A stretch of DNA of 64,000 nt from Pyxicephalus adspersus (GCF_032062135.1 NC_092862.1:94197279-94261278); one strand, 5' to 3'; shown: positions 23,251-37,450, numbered from the stretch's first letter. Program-made: numbers and translations. Notes: a model not told the origin generated them from the letters alone.

Positions 23251-24469
23251 TGGTTTTTCAGATGCAATATGCAGTGTCCAAGAGCAGTTAACTGCTTAAT
23301 TTACGTGTATTCAATATGAATGAATTCAATAAAAAAAAACACTACTTCCAACTGCAAGTAAATGTCTGCACAAGTGTTTTGGAAAGTGCCTGAAAAGCCC
23401 TGTGGCTACTTGTAACTGCTTCCTATTGTGAACCACTGGGTGCTTGGGAGTTTGTAAAATAGTACAGGTTCAGCTTTTGAGCCATGTTGGACAGCTTTTC
23501 CAAATGAAAGGGCTGCCCTATTGCAGCACATTTGTGTTAATGGGTGCTTAGTTGTTATGAAGATCAAGGCAGCTTAACACATTCTTTTCTGTGGTACTTG
23601 GATTAAAAGCAGAACACTGATTGTCCCAACCCACAGTTATTTTCAGGATCCAGTAGGTATCCAGTTGATACGTTGGCTTCTGGCTACAATGGATGTGGTC
23701 TGCAGGCTATATCAGACAGATGGCTCCTGAGCATGTGCAGCCCAGTGTACGTTATAAAAGAAAATTGCAAGCCGTCTATCCATTCTGCAAGAGAGAACCT
23801 ACTTGCAATTATTAAACAATCAAGTTTAGTTCAATTTAAATGTGATTGATGGTAAATTCAGTAATAGCCTGACTTTTGTCTAAGTGCTCATTGTACAATG
23901 TTTTACACATCTCTGCTTAATTTGTGATGCAGTGTGTTCCATTTACCAGGGCATTCAAAATGCACAAACTTGAAAAAAAAATCTGTTTTAATAGGCCCTG
24001 GTTTCACCATGTAGTGCATTGTGGAAAAATATGCTACATTTAGTTGCATTAACATACATTTAGCCATTCAATAATTTCAAAAGGAGTCCTTGAAATGCAG
24101 CGTGTCTGAAATGTGGCAACATATGTTAACAACTGTTAATGCAAGCCTTGAAAAAAGGGATATTTAACCCAGGGCTAGGCAGATCCCAGTAGCCTGCTAA
24201 CCAACACTTTGTCCATCCCTAATTTACCCACGTGCGGTATGCAATGTACATGAAATAAAACCCAAGAATATTAGATCTGTTCAGAAGATTTTAACGTATA
24301 AAAAATACAAATACACATGTACATGTTTGCCAGTAGTATGCAGTTACATTTTTTATTACTAACATATTGCATAGTAATTTTCTACTTCGCTACTGGTTAT
24401 TTAATGATTTAAGTATTCTCTCAGCTTATTGTTACAGCTCAGTGTTATAGGATATTGCATTTTTAAGAC

Positions 24470-24790
24470 ATAGAAAAGTTAAGTTGGCTTCCAATTATTA
24501 AATCTTTGGAGACCATTCCCACATGGTTGTGTAAATGGTAGCTTCATCCTGTGTTCTTTCATCTCTTTCCCTGCTCTCCTGGCTTGACAGTTGAAAAGCT
24601 CTGACTGTGCCACACAATGGTTTGATTGGTTTCTCTGGGGGAGGCTTTTCCCTGCCTCATCATTCGCCAGGCAGGTGGACCAGAAAGTCTCTTGATTCTT
24701 TTGTTGCTTCTCAAAGTCCGGGGGTCTTTGACTGAATAAATCCACCGTCATGGGATAATTTGCTAAAAGAAGACTGAAAGATTTGAGAGA
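24470..24790. promoter_or_regulatory. Candidate conserved non-coding element, intron 2
   Basis: Complex, higher-GC sequence including CCACACAATGGTTTGATTGG (SOX-like ACAATGG, TCF-like TTTGAT) and AATAAATCCACCGTCATGGG. Repeats are absent. The minus-strand open frame of 90 codons at 24479-24751 has no recognisable domain or splice context and is taken as incidental. Confidence 0.4.
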
Positions 24791-25079
24791 AAAGCCTCAC
24801 TACTTGGGTGCTGAATTAATGAAATAACTTGGGCCCTGGAGTTTGCAATTGAAAAATCACCAGGAATGCAATGAGGGGCGGAGACCATCTTCAGAATGCA
24901 AGTCTTTTATTCCCCTTAATAAGCTATAAAGGCTTTCTGTGATGTAGCTAAGTAAGTTGGCTTGTCTGGCCTCTAGTTATTTGCATTTTAACACTGTAGG
25001 AAGGGAAGCCCTTTACAAGAATAAAAGCATCTCACATACAGTGTCTAGTTACTCATTAGATTATTGCAAGTGGATAGGA

Positions 25080-25560
25080 AGAATCACACATGACAGAATT
25101 TACGGCAGAGTTAACCCTGGATGAAAAGTAATTTACAGATAGTCTGTCCTTAGCCATATTTGTAGCCCCGATAAGGTTTCATTTCAGAATGGATAGACGA
25201 CATTTCCCCTAACGGACCCATTCTGCGACACCTGTGATAACAGCTCTCAGATCCTAATTGAAATTGGTTTCAGAATGGATTTTCACTTTCCTCTGTCTGG
25301 GAAAAATATTGAATGGGCTCCAAGCTGCCACAGAGAGACTTAGACTTTGGCGTGTGAGCAGGAAGCCTGGATCATCTTTCAAAACAGTGTCGATGACATG
25401 TCAGTGTTGTTATAGGTCTTATTAATGAACTCATTGATCATTTGATGAGGCTGAAAATACAACGGATTCTTCTGCAATTAAACAATTAGTTTTGCTGCAA
25501 ACATGGGAAGTGTAAATGGAAATAAATCCAGGGATTAAGAAACAAAATAACACGTGGATT
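25080..25560. promoter_or_regulatory. Candidate conserved non-coding element, intron 2
   Basis: About 480 bp of complex sequence. GGTTTCATTTCAGAATGGAT (near 25178) and TTGGTTTCAGAATGGATTTT (near 25265) share an internal motif, TTTCAGAATGGAT, repeated 82 bp apart. Homeodomain cores (TTATTAATGAAC, GCAATTAAACAATTAG) follow. It ends at a poly-T/poly-G tract near 25580-25608. Confidence 0.45.
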
Positions 25561-25579
25561 GAAGACACACACACAAAAA

Positions 25580-25610
25580 TATTTTTTTTGGGGGGAGGGG
25601 GGGGGGAGGA
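25580..25610. repeat. Poly-T/poly-G tract
   Basis: ATTTTTTTTGGGGGGAGGGG followed by a further G-run: simple-sequence purine-rich DNA between two candidate regulatory blocks. Confidence 0.9.
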
Positions 25611-25629
25611 TGGATTAAGGAACATGTAG

Positions 25630-25950
25630 TTGAAATGATCTTGACTTGTAGAACGGAAGTTTGTCTTTTTAATTAGACACGATTAGTTCTGAAACTTGTG
25701 TTTTTTAATCAGTTCCGGAATGTGGCTTTTTTCAGGTGGGGATAGTTTTTCATAGGAAAAATGTTTCGGGCTTCTCATATTTCACTTTGAATTGTCTCTT
25801 AGGTGTTTCTCCATTCTGTGTGCTAGCGTGGGTCAATTCATCCCCTATTCAGTGTTTGAAAGGAGATCTCTGATCAAAGGCTTTAATGATGTCAGTGATC
25901 TCTGGTGATTGATTGGGAGCAGAAGTTCTGCAGCATTTTGCATGTATTCA
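25630..25950. promoter_or_regulatory. Candidate conserved non-coding element, intron 2
   Basis: Contains a homeodomain core TAATTA at 25670-25675, ACGATTAG, TTAATCAG and a TCF/LEF-like ATCAAAG at 25873-25879 in complex sequence. It is a near-continuation of the 25080-25560 block, split by the T/G tract, so the two may be one larger enhancer region. Confidence 0.4.
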
Positions 25951-28539
25951 TTCTTATCACATCAAATCCATTAGCATCTCATCTTGTATATCTATATTTT
26001 GATATGCCTGTCTCTATGTGTGAAATAATGATGTCTGTAAATGCTTTTTCTACACATTATATATTGTAATATATACATTTTAAGTCTTTCTTCTCCCTTG
26101 TGTCTATGTTTGTGTTTTTTTTCTGTAATTATTGAGAATTCTGTAGTAAACTATAAATCAATATGCATCAACTATAGAAGGAATATACCAATATATTTTT
26201 TAAAATAAACAAAATGTTTGGTTATATATAGCTAAACTTGTTACACTACACCTAAAGCAAAGTAAAATAGATTAAATTTGTCTGTGTAATCATCTCCCAA
26301 ACTTTACCGTGTAGGTTTCTTAAATAAATACAGCATAAAATAGGTAAATACATGTGCACGCTTTACCCTTATTAAACCAGTCACATTCATTATGTGTGAA
26401 AAAACTAATATTCTACATTGGATAATAGGATGATAACAGTGATTTATTGCTAGCTCTATTATTATGTGGTTATAAAGCATATAATAGCTGGACTACCTTT
26501 TTCTGAATGACATAAAAATACTATTTTAGATTATATGTTTACACATATATTAATAAACACAAATCTACTGAACATTACATCAACAAGACATTACAGAATT
26601 ACAATATTTTAGATTTTTCATTTTGAACGTGAACAAATTATTTTAAACATGGAGCAACTTTTTTTGTGATAAAATATTTTCACATTTTTTTAAGGTGCTT
26701 TAACTAACCCTAGCGCCACATCTCTAAACCCTACGCTACTTTACCATATCTTATGTGATGAAATGGCATTTTTTTTTATCATGAATCAGCTATTTGCTGT
26801 TGACTACGGTTGGGTAGAGTAATTCTGTGCATTCCAGTTCTTAGTTATATCTTTGTCGTAAAGGATTAAAAAAAAGAAGGTAAACTTCCTATGCATTTGA
26901 TTTTAACCACTGGTGTCTGCTTTTCGGTTTTAGGGCTCAGAGTGTTTTTTGATATCACTTAGTTCTGGATCTAGTAACATTTATTTATTGTAGTCCACCC
27001 TCACATATTTTTTTAAGGACAGTTAGGTCTTTAAATTTAAAAAAAACAAACATTTGATATACAGCATCATACAAGTCTTTTAATGTATGGCTTTATTAAT
27101 TTTCTTTTTTTAGGTCTTTTTTCTATATTCCCCTGAGTAATCCTGCCAGTAACCTATGGCCTACATTAACAGGCTTTGGACTTGTGTCAATGGCATCAGT
27201 TTGACATCAATTTAAGATGCTTCTAAGATCATTTAGAATTTATTTACAAGTTTTTTTGACCTGCAGTTGACCTCCTTCTGACCTGCTTTTTACCTGTGCT
27301 AAGCAGGTTTGTGTTTTCATAAACTTGTTCTGAATTGCAAATCCAGTCTTATTCAAATACCAACCTGTTGACCCAGGCTATAGGTGCATACACACAATGA
27401 ACTAAAGCCAAATGACAAAGTTCACTCCCCCCCCTTTTAACCTTACTTTGCATGCATTTTTAGTGTAACATTAAGATGAGATCAAGTAATATTTGTGCAG
27501 GCAGAAATTAGTTTGGTAGCAATATGCGACAAAAATATATATTTATACAATTGACATTGTGCTCTTGTTCACATAAGTGTTCGGTATTCACATTGGAAAC
27601 GTGGCTGTCATCTGATGCATTTCCTTGTACATAGGAATTATAATTAGAAATGAGGATTTTACCTTTTTTTACTGATGTAGTTAGCAAGTTTTTTTTTTTT
27701 TTTTTAAGGTTAGTCTGGATCATATACAGCTGCCTATGGACTGCCACGTACCTATGCAAAACAAATAACCTATAAAGGGATCTATTGCTCATTGTTTTCC
27801 CGCAAGTCATAGATCCTTGTAGTGATTGTTGGTTCTGCCCATCATTCATCGCACTTCTTCTTTAAACATTATGCATTTTATTGCGCATTGATGAGAAAAT
27901 ATGTAATATTGGTTCCTTGCCTGCAACTTCTCATGTCATGCTCTGAGTGCATTTCTAACAAATATTTATCCAATCATAATGAAAACCTTACTGCCCACTT
28001 ACTGTCTCTAGTGAAGTGATAAGGAATTTAGGGACAAAATTAAAAAGTTTGCTTTACTACAGGGAGAAAATGTTGGATTAGGCAGTCCCTTGATGTAATA
28101 ACACCTTAGTGTTTACTGGGAAGAAAACACACAGTAGGGAATTACCAAGCTCATCTGTAGTCACTTACCAGTTTGTTCAGTTGTTTCTTGCTTATACTCA
28201 TTGTTTAATTCTTCTTACATTTCCTGTAAAGCATAAGAGCTATGGTGTTATATAGAATTTTTCTGTAAGACTTTTGTAAGTATTATGTTCTGATTTTACT
28301 GGAGCTTAACAATGCAATTTATAATCATATTTTATTTACTTTCTGTAAATGACTTCTGAATGGCTACTGCATATGCATGTGGCTGTGGTTTTTGTAAACA
28401 AAGTTTTAAGGCAAGGCCAAAAAGCCATACAAACATATCTGAAATAACAAAGCAAGGAGGCAGAGAATGATTTTTATGCTTACCATGAATTCAGCATATA
28501 AATTGAATCAGATACACCTAAGAATAGTGTGGAGTGATT

Positions 28540-28930
28540 GCATCTTGAATGGAAAATGAGAACATCTGCAGAATTCCAGTTCGATGGAACAGGAGCTGTA
28601 GAAGGAAAAGTTTGATGCAAACCAGAGCAGAACTATTAATCATGTGCAGAGTTACTTCCTAAAGGCTGCCACTGACTGTCAAAGGAGATTGCCGCAGGCT
28701 TGTTTATTGCTGATTCCCTCTAGAGAAAACTTCAATTTGTGGGCTGGCCTCTCGAATGGGATTGATAACTCTGTTTATAGACCAGGATGAGTATCTAAAG
28801 ATAAAAGATAATGCAAATGAGTCTACCCTCGTGATAAGCCAGTAAAGCAATTACGGATGGAGATTGAATGATTTGGTAAAGGCACTTTTTGGGTGCTGCA
28901 AAGATTCCCTTGGAAGAGCTAAAATTGCTT
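28540..28930. promoter_or_regulatory. Candidate conserved non-coding element, intron 2
   Basis: Contains an octamer ATGCAAAT at 28811-28818 preceded by AAGATAAAAGATA (GATA-like), plus GGGATTGATAAC and CCCTCGTGATAAG. Sequence complexity is high and repeats are lacking over nearly 400 bp. POU/GATA-type motif clustering is suggestive of an enhancer but not proof. Confidence 0.45.
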
Positions 28931-31839
28931 TAGCTGATAACAGTAATATCCATAACTCCATCCTAAAGGACACAAAGTTGCAAAGTAGAAATGGCTAAAA
29001 ATAGTATGAATTTGATGGCCTGCTTTTAGATATTGACTTAATAAAAATTGCATTATGTATTCCAAATGGACACAGTGTATTTTTCCATAATCATTTTCTT
29101 GTATTATACAGAACATAAATAACTGAGATAGCATTGCAATAATTATCCTATCTCTAAAAATCTTATTATATTTTTAAAGATAAATGTCCTAATTCGTAAT
29201 GATGTAGCAAAATGATACTTTATGCTTTTTGCTGTGAAGTACATTTTTAGTATTTGTCTAGCCTGTAATGCACATTATGTACATTGTTGCACTTCGGTTT
29301 CATTAATTCAGAATTCACTTTTGTTGCAGGACTCTACAACAGATGTTATGCTGTATTGTTGATTGTGCTGTATTGCATTTCTAAAACAGATAGTGTATTG
29401 CAAAATAATGTATTAGTGAACAAAAAAACTAAAACAAAAAAGCAAAACACGTGTTAACTTGCAAAGAACCTGTAAGTGGGCCTGATAAATTAGGATAGGT
29501 TAGCAGTAGCTATGTTGTATATTACAGTTTACCAATCGGTACCTGTTCTTGATGCATATTTTGTTTTAGTTGACTTGTTATTTTTACCTGGGAATACTGA
29601 CAGTTACATGCTTACTGTCCAAAGGTGACTAACTCACTGGACTCAATTCAGTGAGTTACAGTGTTTTATACTCTTGAAAGCATGCTTTCACTTCCAAATA
29701 TGTGAGGATACACAGACATCTGCGTGCCTACAGTCCCATAGTTATATATTTAGTGTGAGATCTTAGGCACTATTGCATCTGACTGCTATTCTTAGAAGAT
29801 TTGGAAGGAGATTTAGTGATGTCACTACTGAAATTTTCACTGTTCTTGCTTAGATGTCAGGAAATAAAGTTGCTAGGAAACATTAGCTGCAGGGATATAC
29901 TTATACTATACATATATTATGCCTTTGTACTTCTTTTTTTTAATTTGTTTTTCTAATATTTTAAGAGGGTGTAATATGTCCCATTTGTTTGTGCTGGATA
30001 TGGAGCATTTTGGAGTAATACACTGGATCTGTTTGTATCAGGAAGCTCCTGGTTTAAACTACTGTCATTCTGTATTAAAAAAGAAAAAATATGTCTGAAA
30101 AGAGACTTTATTGATAAATCAAACACCTAAAGAACACATAGAATTTGGGATCAGATGTAGAGCAAACACTGTTAGATTTTCATGTATTTAATATAGCCAC
30201 AAATTCATATACATGTCTGCCAAACTTATATTAGATAGCCTTTATACGGACATTGTTGTCTTGATGCCTCACCAATGATAGCAGGCAGAAAGATTTTACT
30301 TACCGTATCTTTAATCTACTTTTAAATGTGCCACAGATTTTTTTTGATTTGGCTTAAAAAAGCTTAAAAAATAGTGAAATACCATTTTGTATGAGAAATG
30401 TTGGAAAATAGTTTTGTGAATGAGCAGTTACTTAGCTTTTTACTGGGCACTGGTTGGCCTTACCAGTTTAGAAGCCCATAGGGAAATTATAACTTGAAGA
30501 ATCCTTCGGGATGTAGGTAGGACTTGTGGCTACTATGGGTGTCTAGCAAGCATTACCAGAATTACAATTTCCTAAATCCTTATTAGTAAATATTAAATTA
30601 TCCTTTCAGCATTTTCTTTTGCCAGCTGGGGTTTTTGATCTATAAATTGTGATGAACTAGTTTGGTAGTGTCTAGATTGAATTGGGTATGGGCTTTAAGG
30701 TACACCTGCGACCACAATAGAAAAGGTAAATGGTGCCTGTCCTCAGTGTCTTCGGTCATCTGTTGAACATGCTTACAGGAGGAGAGAACAGAAAGATGAC
30801 CTATTCTGTGTAATGCTTCCCAGTCATTCTCCGGTCACAGGCAGAGAGTAGGTTGGTGGTTGAACTGTACAGCAGAACTTCATAGCGAAAAAGACATCAT
30901 CATTCTGGCTGTGCTTGCCTTTGTCAAAACACTGACTTAACACTGAACTCTAAATCCTTTATGAAATAAAATATGTAAATTGCTGAATCCACATAAATCA
31001 GTCAGTGTGTTTTAACAATGTTTTTAGCTTTTTGTCTGGAGTTCAGTTTTACATCTAGAAGTATTTTAGAAGAATCTGGAATGTATGCAGCATGATTGAT
31101 ATGATGAACTGTGTTCAATGTTTTCCTTCTCTTTAATTTCTGTGGTAGTGTCAAAAAATTTCACCTCCATATAAGGTTTTAATTTTAACCGACTTTGGAA
31201 AGAGTATACCACCATAAATATAGACAGTTATTAAAAAAAGCCAGCAAACAGTCCAGCTGTTAATACTTTTTTTTTATCTCTGCATACAAGAACAGGCTTA
31301 GTTTCACTTATTTAAATTGTATAAGTGTGTATGTTTACACTCATATACATGTGCAGCATGCCAGTATTCTCCAATATTTATGTTTTCTTTTTTGTTCAGA
31401 AAAGTATTAGGTATTCAGTGCAAATTAGTGGCAGTAATTATAATTAATAAAAACCATGGCTGGCTGTAGTTTTAATGTGTCTTTACTTTAGTTGATTCCC
31501 TACTTACATGCTGAATGTGATTTAAGGTTTCCTTTTTACGTCGATTGTTCAACTGTTAAAAGGTTGACACAGTGGATTTCTGAAAATGTCTATTGAATAA
31601 AAACCTATGGAAATGATAATTAACATTACCTTTTTGTCAGAATGCAGATTGATAAAAGGCATTTTTTGTGTTTTTGATTGGGTAATCATCATAGTGAATT
31701 TGAACCTAAATAAAGTAGATAGTACATCTAATATTTGTGGTCTGTTGCAAACATCTATTTAATTGCACGTGATTTAACTGTAATTTTAAATCTTATTATA
31801 TGTCAATAGATTAAGTGATAACTTATGTCCAGCATCAAT

Positions 31840-31955
31840 ATTATAATATTATTAACTTGTGTTCATATTATGCCGCCATATTATGCTGCTCTTTAGCAAG
31901 TCCATAGTCAAGTCAGTAACTGTTCTTTACAGGGGCTTACAATCTAATGACCCTG
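31840..31955 (-). repeat. Degenerate SINE/LINE 3' tail
   Basis: On the plus strand, TATTATTAAC, then GCCGCCATATTATGCTGCTC, then GGGGCTTACAATCTAATGAC resembles the reverse complement of the tail family seen at 2604-2728 but is strongly diverged. Confidence 0.5.
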
Positions 31956-32589
31956 CCATAGTCAGTCATATGTCATAAAGATTTTTAGGAGTAATAAATT
32001 AACATAACTCTATGCTAAATGTAAAAAACAAAATATAAATTATTGTAGCTATTGTTATAATGTCTATTAAAGCATATTGGGAAACCTCCATATGGTAAGA
32101 CAAATGTTGTTAATTGAAGGTTTCTCAATATGCTGGTTCACTTTACATTTCCTTAACTTTCTTAGCACTTTACATCAAAGGCTTAAAGCATACAATTTAC
32201 ATAGTACCTTTTAAAGTCTCATTTAGGAGCAAATAGAGTAGTTTAGTTCTCTTCAATTGCCCTATTTCATTTACATTAAAATGCAAGGACTGTTTAAGGA
32301 CTTGTGTACTGTTGTCACAATTCATTCATTAGAAATATCCATAAAAATGGATAGGAGAGGAGATCTCCTCTTTATTAGCTTATTTCCTTCTTTTTCTGTA
32401 TCCCAAACACGTCTTTGTAAAGAGCCAATGAATAAGAAGGCTCTGCTGTTTAATCTTGGAATAACTTTCAACCTCCTCCCTGTTTTGTTCTTTTGAAGTT
32501 CACAAAGGTTTTACCCCGACCTGCTAATGCACAGCTTGGTATGTAGGTGGTCAAACAGATAGAATGGATAAATGTAGAGAAAAAAATTG

Positions 32590-33020
32590 ATTAAAATTTT
32601 GAATTAGCCTAATGAATTCAGTGCTCTCCTTGTATTTATTAGTGGGGGATAGTGAACAATACATCTGGACTAAACAGCAGAAATAAAAGACTTTTCCACT
32701 CTAAGATTGATGTCTATACATAGACATTGTGTCAAATAATTGGCTGGAGTTTTTGGATTATGCAGCAGTTTGACTCCATAAATAGGCTTTTAGCATCTTG
32801 TGGGTTAGTAAACAGAAATTGCAGTAAATCACTTTCAGTTAGTTACACAGAAATCTTTAGGCACTTCTGAATTATTGTAAAAGTATCACCTAAAATAATC
32901 TTCTGGAGTAATTTATATTTTAATTTTTCAATTGACTCATCAAGAAGTGAATGGAAAATCACCTAGGAGACACAGACAGCAATTAAGATTCTAGGCATTA
33001 ACCTCACTAAAGGTCTTAGC
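32590..33020. promoter_or_regulatory. Candidate conserved non-coding element, intron 2
   Basis: AP-1 consensus TGACTCA at 32933-32939 and several ATTA/TAAT cores (AGCCTAATGAATTC, AAATAATTGGCTGG, GCAATTAAGATTC) in repeat-free sequence. Enhancer-like texture only. Confidence 0.35.
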
Positions 33021-35559
33021 CCTTAACTACTTTTTCAAGAGTTAAAAAAAAAGTTTTGGCTGGATTTCCAGTAAATTCAGCCTGTCCTGTCTGTGTTGTT
33101 GTCCTATTTGCTTTAATACTGTTGGATTTCATAAACCATAGGTGCAGAAAATATTCACTTCAAAGACTAGCCATGTACTGTACTATGCCTGCTGAACGTA
33201 AATGTTTCTTCTGCTGCCTTGTGCATCCTGTTGCAATGTATGAACTCACATGGAGGAGTAGGTATTCCCACACCTCTAGGTGTGAAAGCAGTACAATTAA
33301 AGTGTTTATGAACATTGTCTGCCAGAAAAGTAAATTTGGTGCAGGTAAAAAAAAAAACATTTGCTTTGACATAATTTGATAATCATACGTTCAGTAAACA
33401 GTCAATCAATCTTCCTAAAGTGAGTATTCTCATTTCTTTTGAGTTGCTGATAGAGAATAGTTTTGCAGATGGAGACCTCTGCTTTTTCTCTGGCTTCCTA
33501 ATCTGGATATCTGTTCCAGATCAGTGTACAAGAACCAAAGTTCAGCATACCAACCAAGCAACTATCCTTTTTTTTAATAAGGTAAATAATGACAGACCCT
33601 GAATTTCTCCCATGACAGGTTCACTTTAATCGATTGTTTACTGACAAAAGTCATTGAGTTGCCTTTTACTGGTGGACAAAAGTGTGAAAAGATGAAAAAT
33701 GATGGAGCTATTCAGAAAAAGATATAGTTTAATTATTATTAACTTCAAGAACAAGGATCCAGACTGGTTACTGTAGAGAACTTCTTTGCTTTAGCTTGAT
33801 GTTTTTTGTTGCAAATTTTAATACATCAGTCCAAATAAATGTATAATGTATAGTGTACAGAAGTATAATTTTCCCTTTTCACTATTCAGAAGTATGTAAT
33901 TCTCTAATAGATGCTGTGTGACAGGGCCATCACTCCAAGAAACATGGCATTTCGCATATAAATGTGTTCAAAGCAAGAGTAATTAAAAACTTGTCCCCCA
34001 AGAAACAGCACTGATGTCCAAGCCCTCATCCAGCCTTTCAGACCCAGGCTTTACCTAAGTTAATACTAAATCTATGGTAGACTGAAAGGAGACATGCATT
34101 CTTGAATTACATTGCCTACTTTAAATAACAGTCTATTAGGTCTTGTGCTTTAAACGCCATCCTCATCCAATACCTTAATGGAAGGTGAGCATACTAGTAC
34201 AATGTACAGTCTCCCAAACAAAAGCAATACACTACTTTTTTAAAGGCTACATAAATCAAAGCTTTCACCTATGCCTCTTTTTGTAAAGTGAATGTCTGTG
34301 GATGCTTTTGTGCAACACTTTATTGTGTTTTCCCATTTACATGTAGATTCCTTTTTTCTCTGATATGCTGCACATCTTTGGCAAAGAAATGTTAATCAGT
34401 CTTGTCGTTTTGTAGCAGCGTGCTTGTGAGATAAAATATTTATTGCTGTTGTAAGACATAGTTTGTGTTCTGGTAATAGGTTGGTAGAGGTTGTACATGA
34501 AAATATTGTCTACATATTATTTTCAAGGAAGTGTTTTTTTTTATTAGCGGCAGAAGGAAAGTTGTTTCTTTTTATTGGTTGTTTGGACTTTTAGTTGGCC
34601 CCAAAAATATTTTGAGATGACAGTATTCATCAACGTACTCTGCACTCTGCAAGGTGAATTTAACACTGATTCAATTTGCTTTACTTTTTTAAGGATATGC
34701 GAATGCTTCCAAAAAATATCAACAATATTACACTCATCTTCATGAAATGTTGGCAATAAATACAGAAAGAATGACTACTGGTGTTCTTTTATTATGTCCA
34801 GAGTTCATGAGTGTGCTCATATTGGTCATGAAGTATAGAACGTTTGGTATTGTCCCTGTGAGAACTGTCCAGCACATCAAACTAAAACCTTTAGAAAGTG
34901 GAAACTTATCTGATTATAGACCTTATCTCATTCAGTCATTTCCTGATTTGATGTGTTTATACAGAGTCACAACACCCTCTGTTCTGATATGTTTATAAAC
35001 AAACGTGGGAAATGGCAGTAAAATGCTAATCAACCCGTTTGTCTAATGATCAAATAGTTCTTAATGGGAGTGATGAGTGGATGTATTGCAGGGACAGGCA
35101 ACCTTAGAGAGGTGTGGATCCTTTCTCATTACACCAAGATACTTGATGATCTACGATTACTGGTGTTTGATTTCAGATTTTAAACTTAGCATAGGTAATG
35201 TGTGTTTCAACAAACAATGAACATCTGTGTGCTCCTTTATTTCCTATGGGCATTTAGCATTATGGGCTCCTATGGATATAAAAACATACTTAAAGCATAC
35301 TTTTTTTCTACCACACCGGGTTTTACACTGCAATCACACTACTTTTTTGATATGATTTTTGAAATCATTGATGTGTTTTTTCACAGCAGGAATCAAAACA
35401 TTTTATTTTTATTTTCCTAATGCACACTGTTACATGTTGTAACACCTTGTACTGCATTTAAAAAAGCAAGTTTCATTTTCTTGTGCAAGCATAAATGTTA
35501 AATAGGACCTATTTTCAATGAATAGCAAATTTATAATCTTATCAGCACATAGCAGCAGT

Positions 35560-36060
35560 CATCCTGCCTGCCTTACCTGGTTCACGACAACCTAGAACTA
35601 CTTAAGACAGTCATTAACAAACATCTGCAGTTGGTGTCTGTTCCCTCCCTGCTCAGCCCAACCACAGAATCAGCTTTCCCCTGACATAAGAGTGATCATC
35701 AGCCACTGACAACTGTGATGCCCCTTGTGCTTTCCCCTATATACCCCCTATACACTGCAGATCATTCCTTCATACTTAACTTGGTCACTTGATCTGTGGT
35801 GCCTAGAGGGTCTAAATACACTACAGGTTGTCCTTCCTGTCCCTTCATTAGTTATCTAATGCCATTGCTGAGACACAGAGCTAACCTGAAGCCAATTTTA
35901 GCTCAATGACACAAACACATCGACAGCGGCCCCAACATCAATAACCAGACTATCGATGAAGGGGATGGACAAAGCAGAGTCACAATCTGTCACATGGCTA
36001 TGAATGACAGGTGGTTGAGCGATACCATGAAAGGGTGCATTGTCAATGGTTTGCCTGCCT
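35560..36060. other. Composition island of unknown origin
   Basis: About 500 bp of C-rich, lower-AT sequence (for example CCCTTGTGCTTTCCCCTATA, ACATCGACAGCGGCCCCAAC) inside much more AT-rich intron. No open frame, repeat termini or duplicated copy is visible. It could be an old repeat, a decayed processed pseudogene or regulatory DNA. Confidence 0.3.
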
Positions 36061-37259
36061 CCAATTACTGTAGGAATAAACCTCTTGTTGTTTAGTATCT
36101 TTCACTCACAATGGAAATGAAAAGGTTAGTCCCTCAAAAATTATTTTTAGTGGATTCTTAGCTAAGTTACCCAGTGATATATCTATTAAAGGGTCCAATG
36201 AGGATGTTTTCCTTTATAGTTCCTGGATGCTTTGCAGGCTACCTTGTTGTTTTCCTTCCTTCAGTTAGGGGTATCTGAATGCCTCCTGTTGCTTTCTTTC
36301 TATTATACAGTATATTAGAAATCTAACTGAAGATTGGTGGTCCATTCTAATTTCTGCAGAAGGTGTGTAATGTTGGAGGCACATAGCTCCCCAGACCAAT
36401 GGTGTTGAGATATATAGGAATTGTTTAGGTGGTTTAAAATTATCAGCCGCCTTTTACATGTTCCACAGCTACAGCCACAGCCCCACATCATTCTCTTCAA
36501 GAGGGGAACTCCATTCATTGACCTCTACCTTATTTGCTCATTATGTATCCAGTGATCTCCAACATATTAGCTTATTATGTATACAGGCTCTGTTTTTGTT
36601 CAGCAGTTATGCTTAGCGCCTGTGCCTTAGTGTTCTTGTTTTTCAGTACAATCAGTTTGTTCAGACTGATTGAGAACAATTCAATGTCATTACCAGGGTT
36701 TGTGACCACACTTTTGAAACACTATGGCTGTGTTAAGGTGGATCTACAAGTCACACTGAGAAATAAGGTCCTGAAATATGTAACAGTAAAAATGTACAAA
36801 AAAAGCTTTCAAATAATGTTACCCACAAGCAAATCTCCAGCAGCCATTGCATCGGTGAAATTGGATTTGTAAACACTGTTTTGTTTGCTGTCACTGTTTT
36901 TAATGCTAGGTGTAAATTCACTGATGTGTACTAAACATGTAATTTAACCTTTAGAGCCATGTACAGTAGTCCAAAAAACTGCAGCATACAATTGCAGCGC
37001 AGAAAAGATTCTTGTAAAAGGATAAGCGGACAGTATCACAAGAAAAGCTGTAGACATTAATGCACACGTTTAGTTTGCTTCTTAAACTTGCTCCGTAATT
37101 TCCACATATACATTTTAATTTGAATGGTCAAAGTGTCTACTTTGATTTATAGAAATTGTATATATGATAGTATTTTGTATATGGGATATATATGATTGTA
37201 TATAGGTGAAATTGTTCTCTAGCTTGTATACAATTTGGCAATCACCATAAATGAGGTTT

Positions 37260-37450
37260 AACAGGTGTCTCAGCATTAAACAGCAAATGTCCTAGTCTCT
37301 TCCGGCGGAAATATGGGAACAAAAAATGTCTTCATGCTCAAATATTTAATAAACAAGCTGCCTGCTGGCACATGCCAAGCCTCTGTGCCAACACACACAT
37401 GTTGCAGCTGTTCTTTGTAGGATGTTTGGTTACAGATGCTGGAAAGACTG
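37260..37450. promoter_or_regulatory. Weak candidate regulatory block, intron 2
   Basis: CCGGCGGAAATATGGGAACA and GCCTGCTGGCACATGCCAAG are complex, GC-balanced motifs (the latter NFI-like) in an AT-rich background. No stronger evidence. Confidence 0.25.

Noticed and set aside
33056..33379. 107-codon plus-strand frame with a hydrophobic start
   Set aside because: Hydrophobic N-terminus is weak evidence alone; no domain, conserved partner or splice context is seen.
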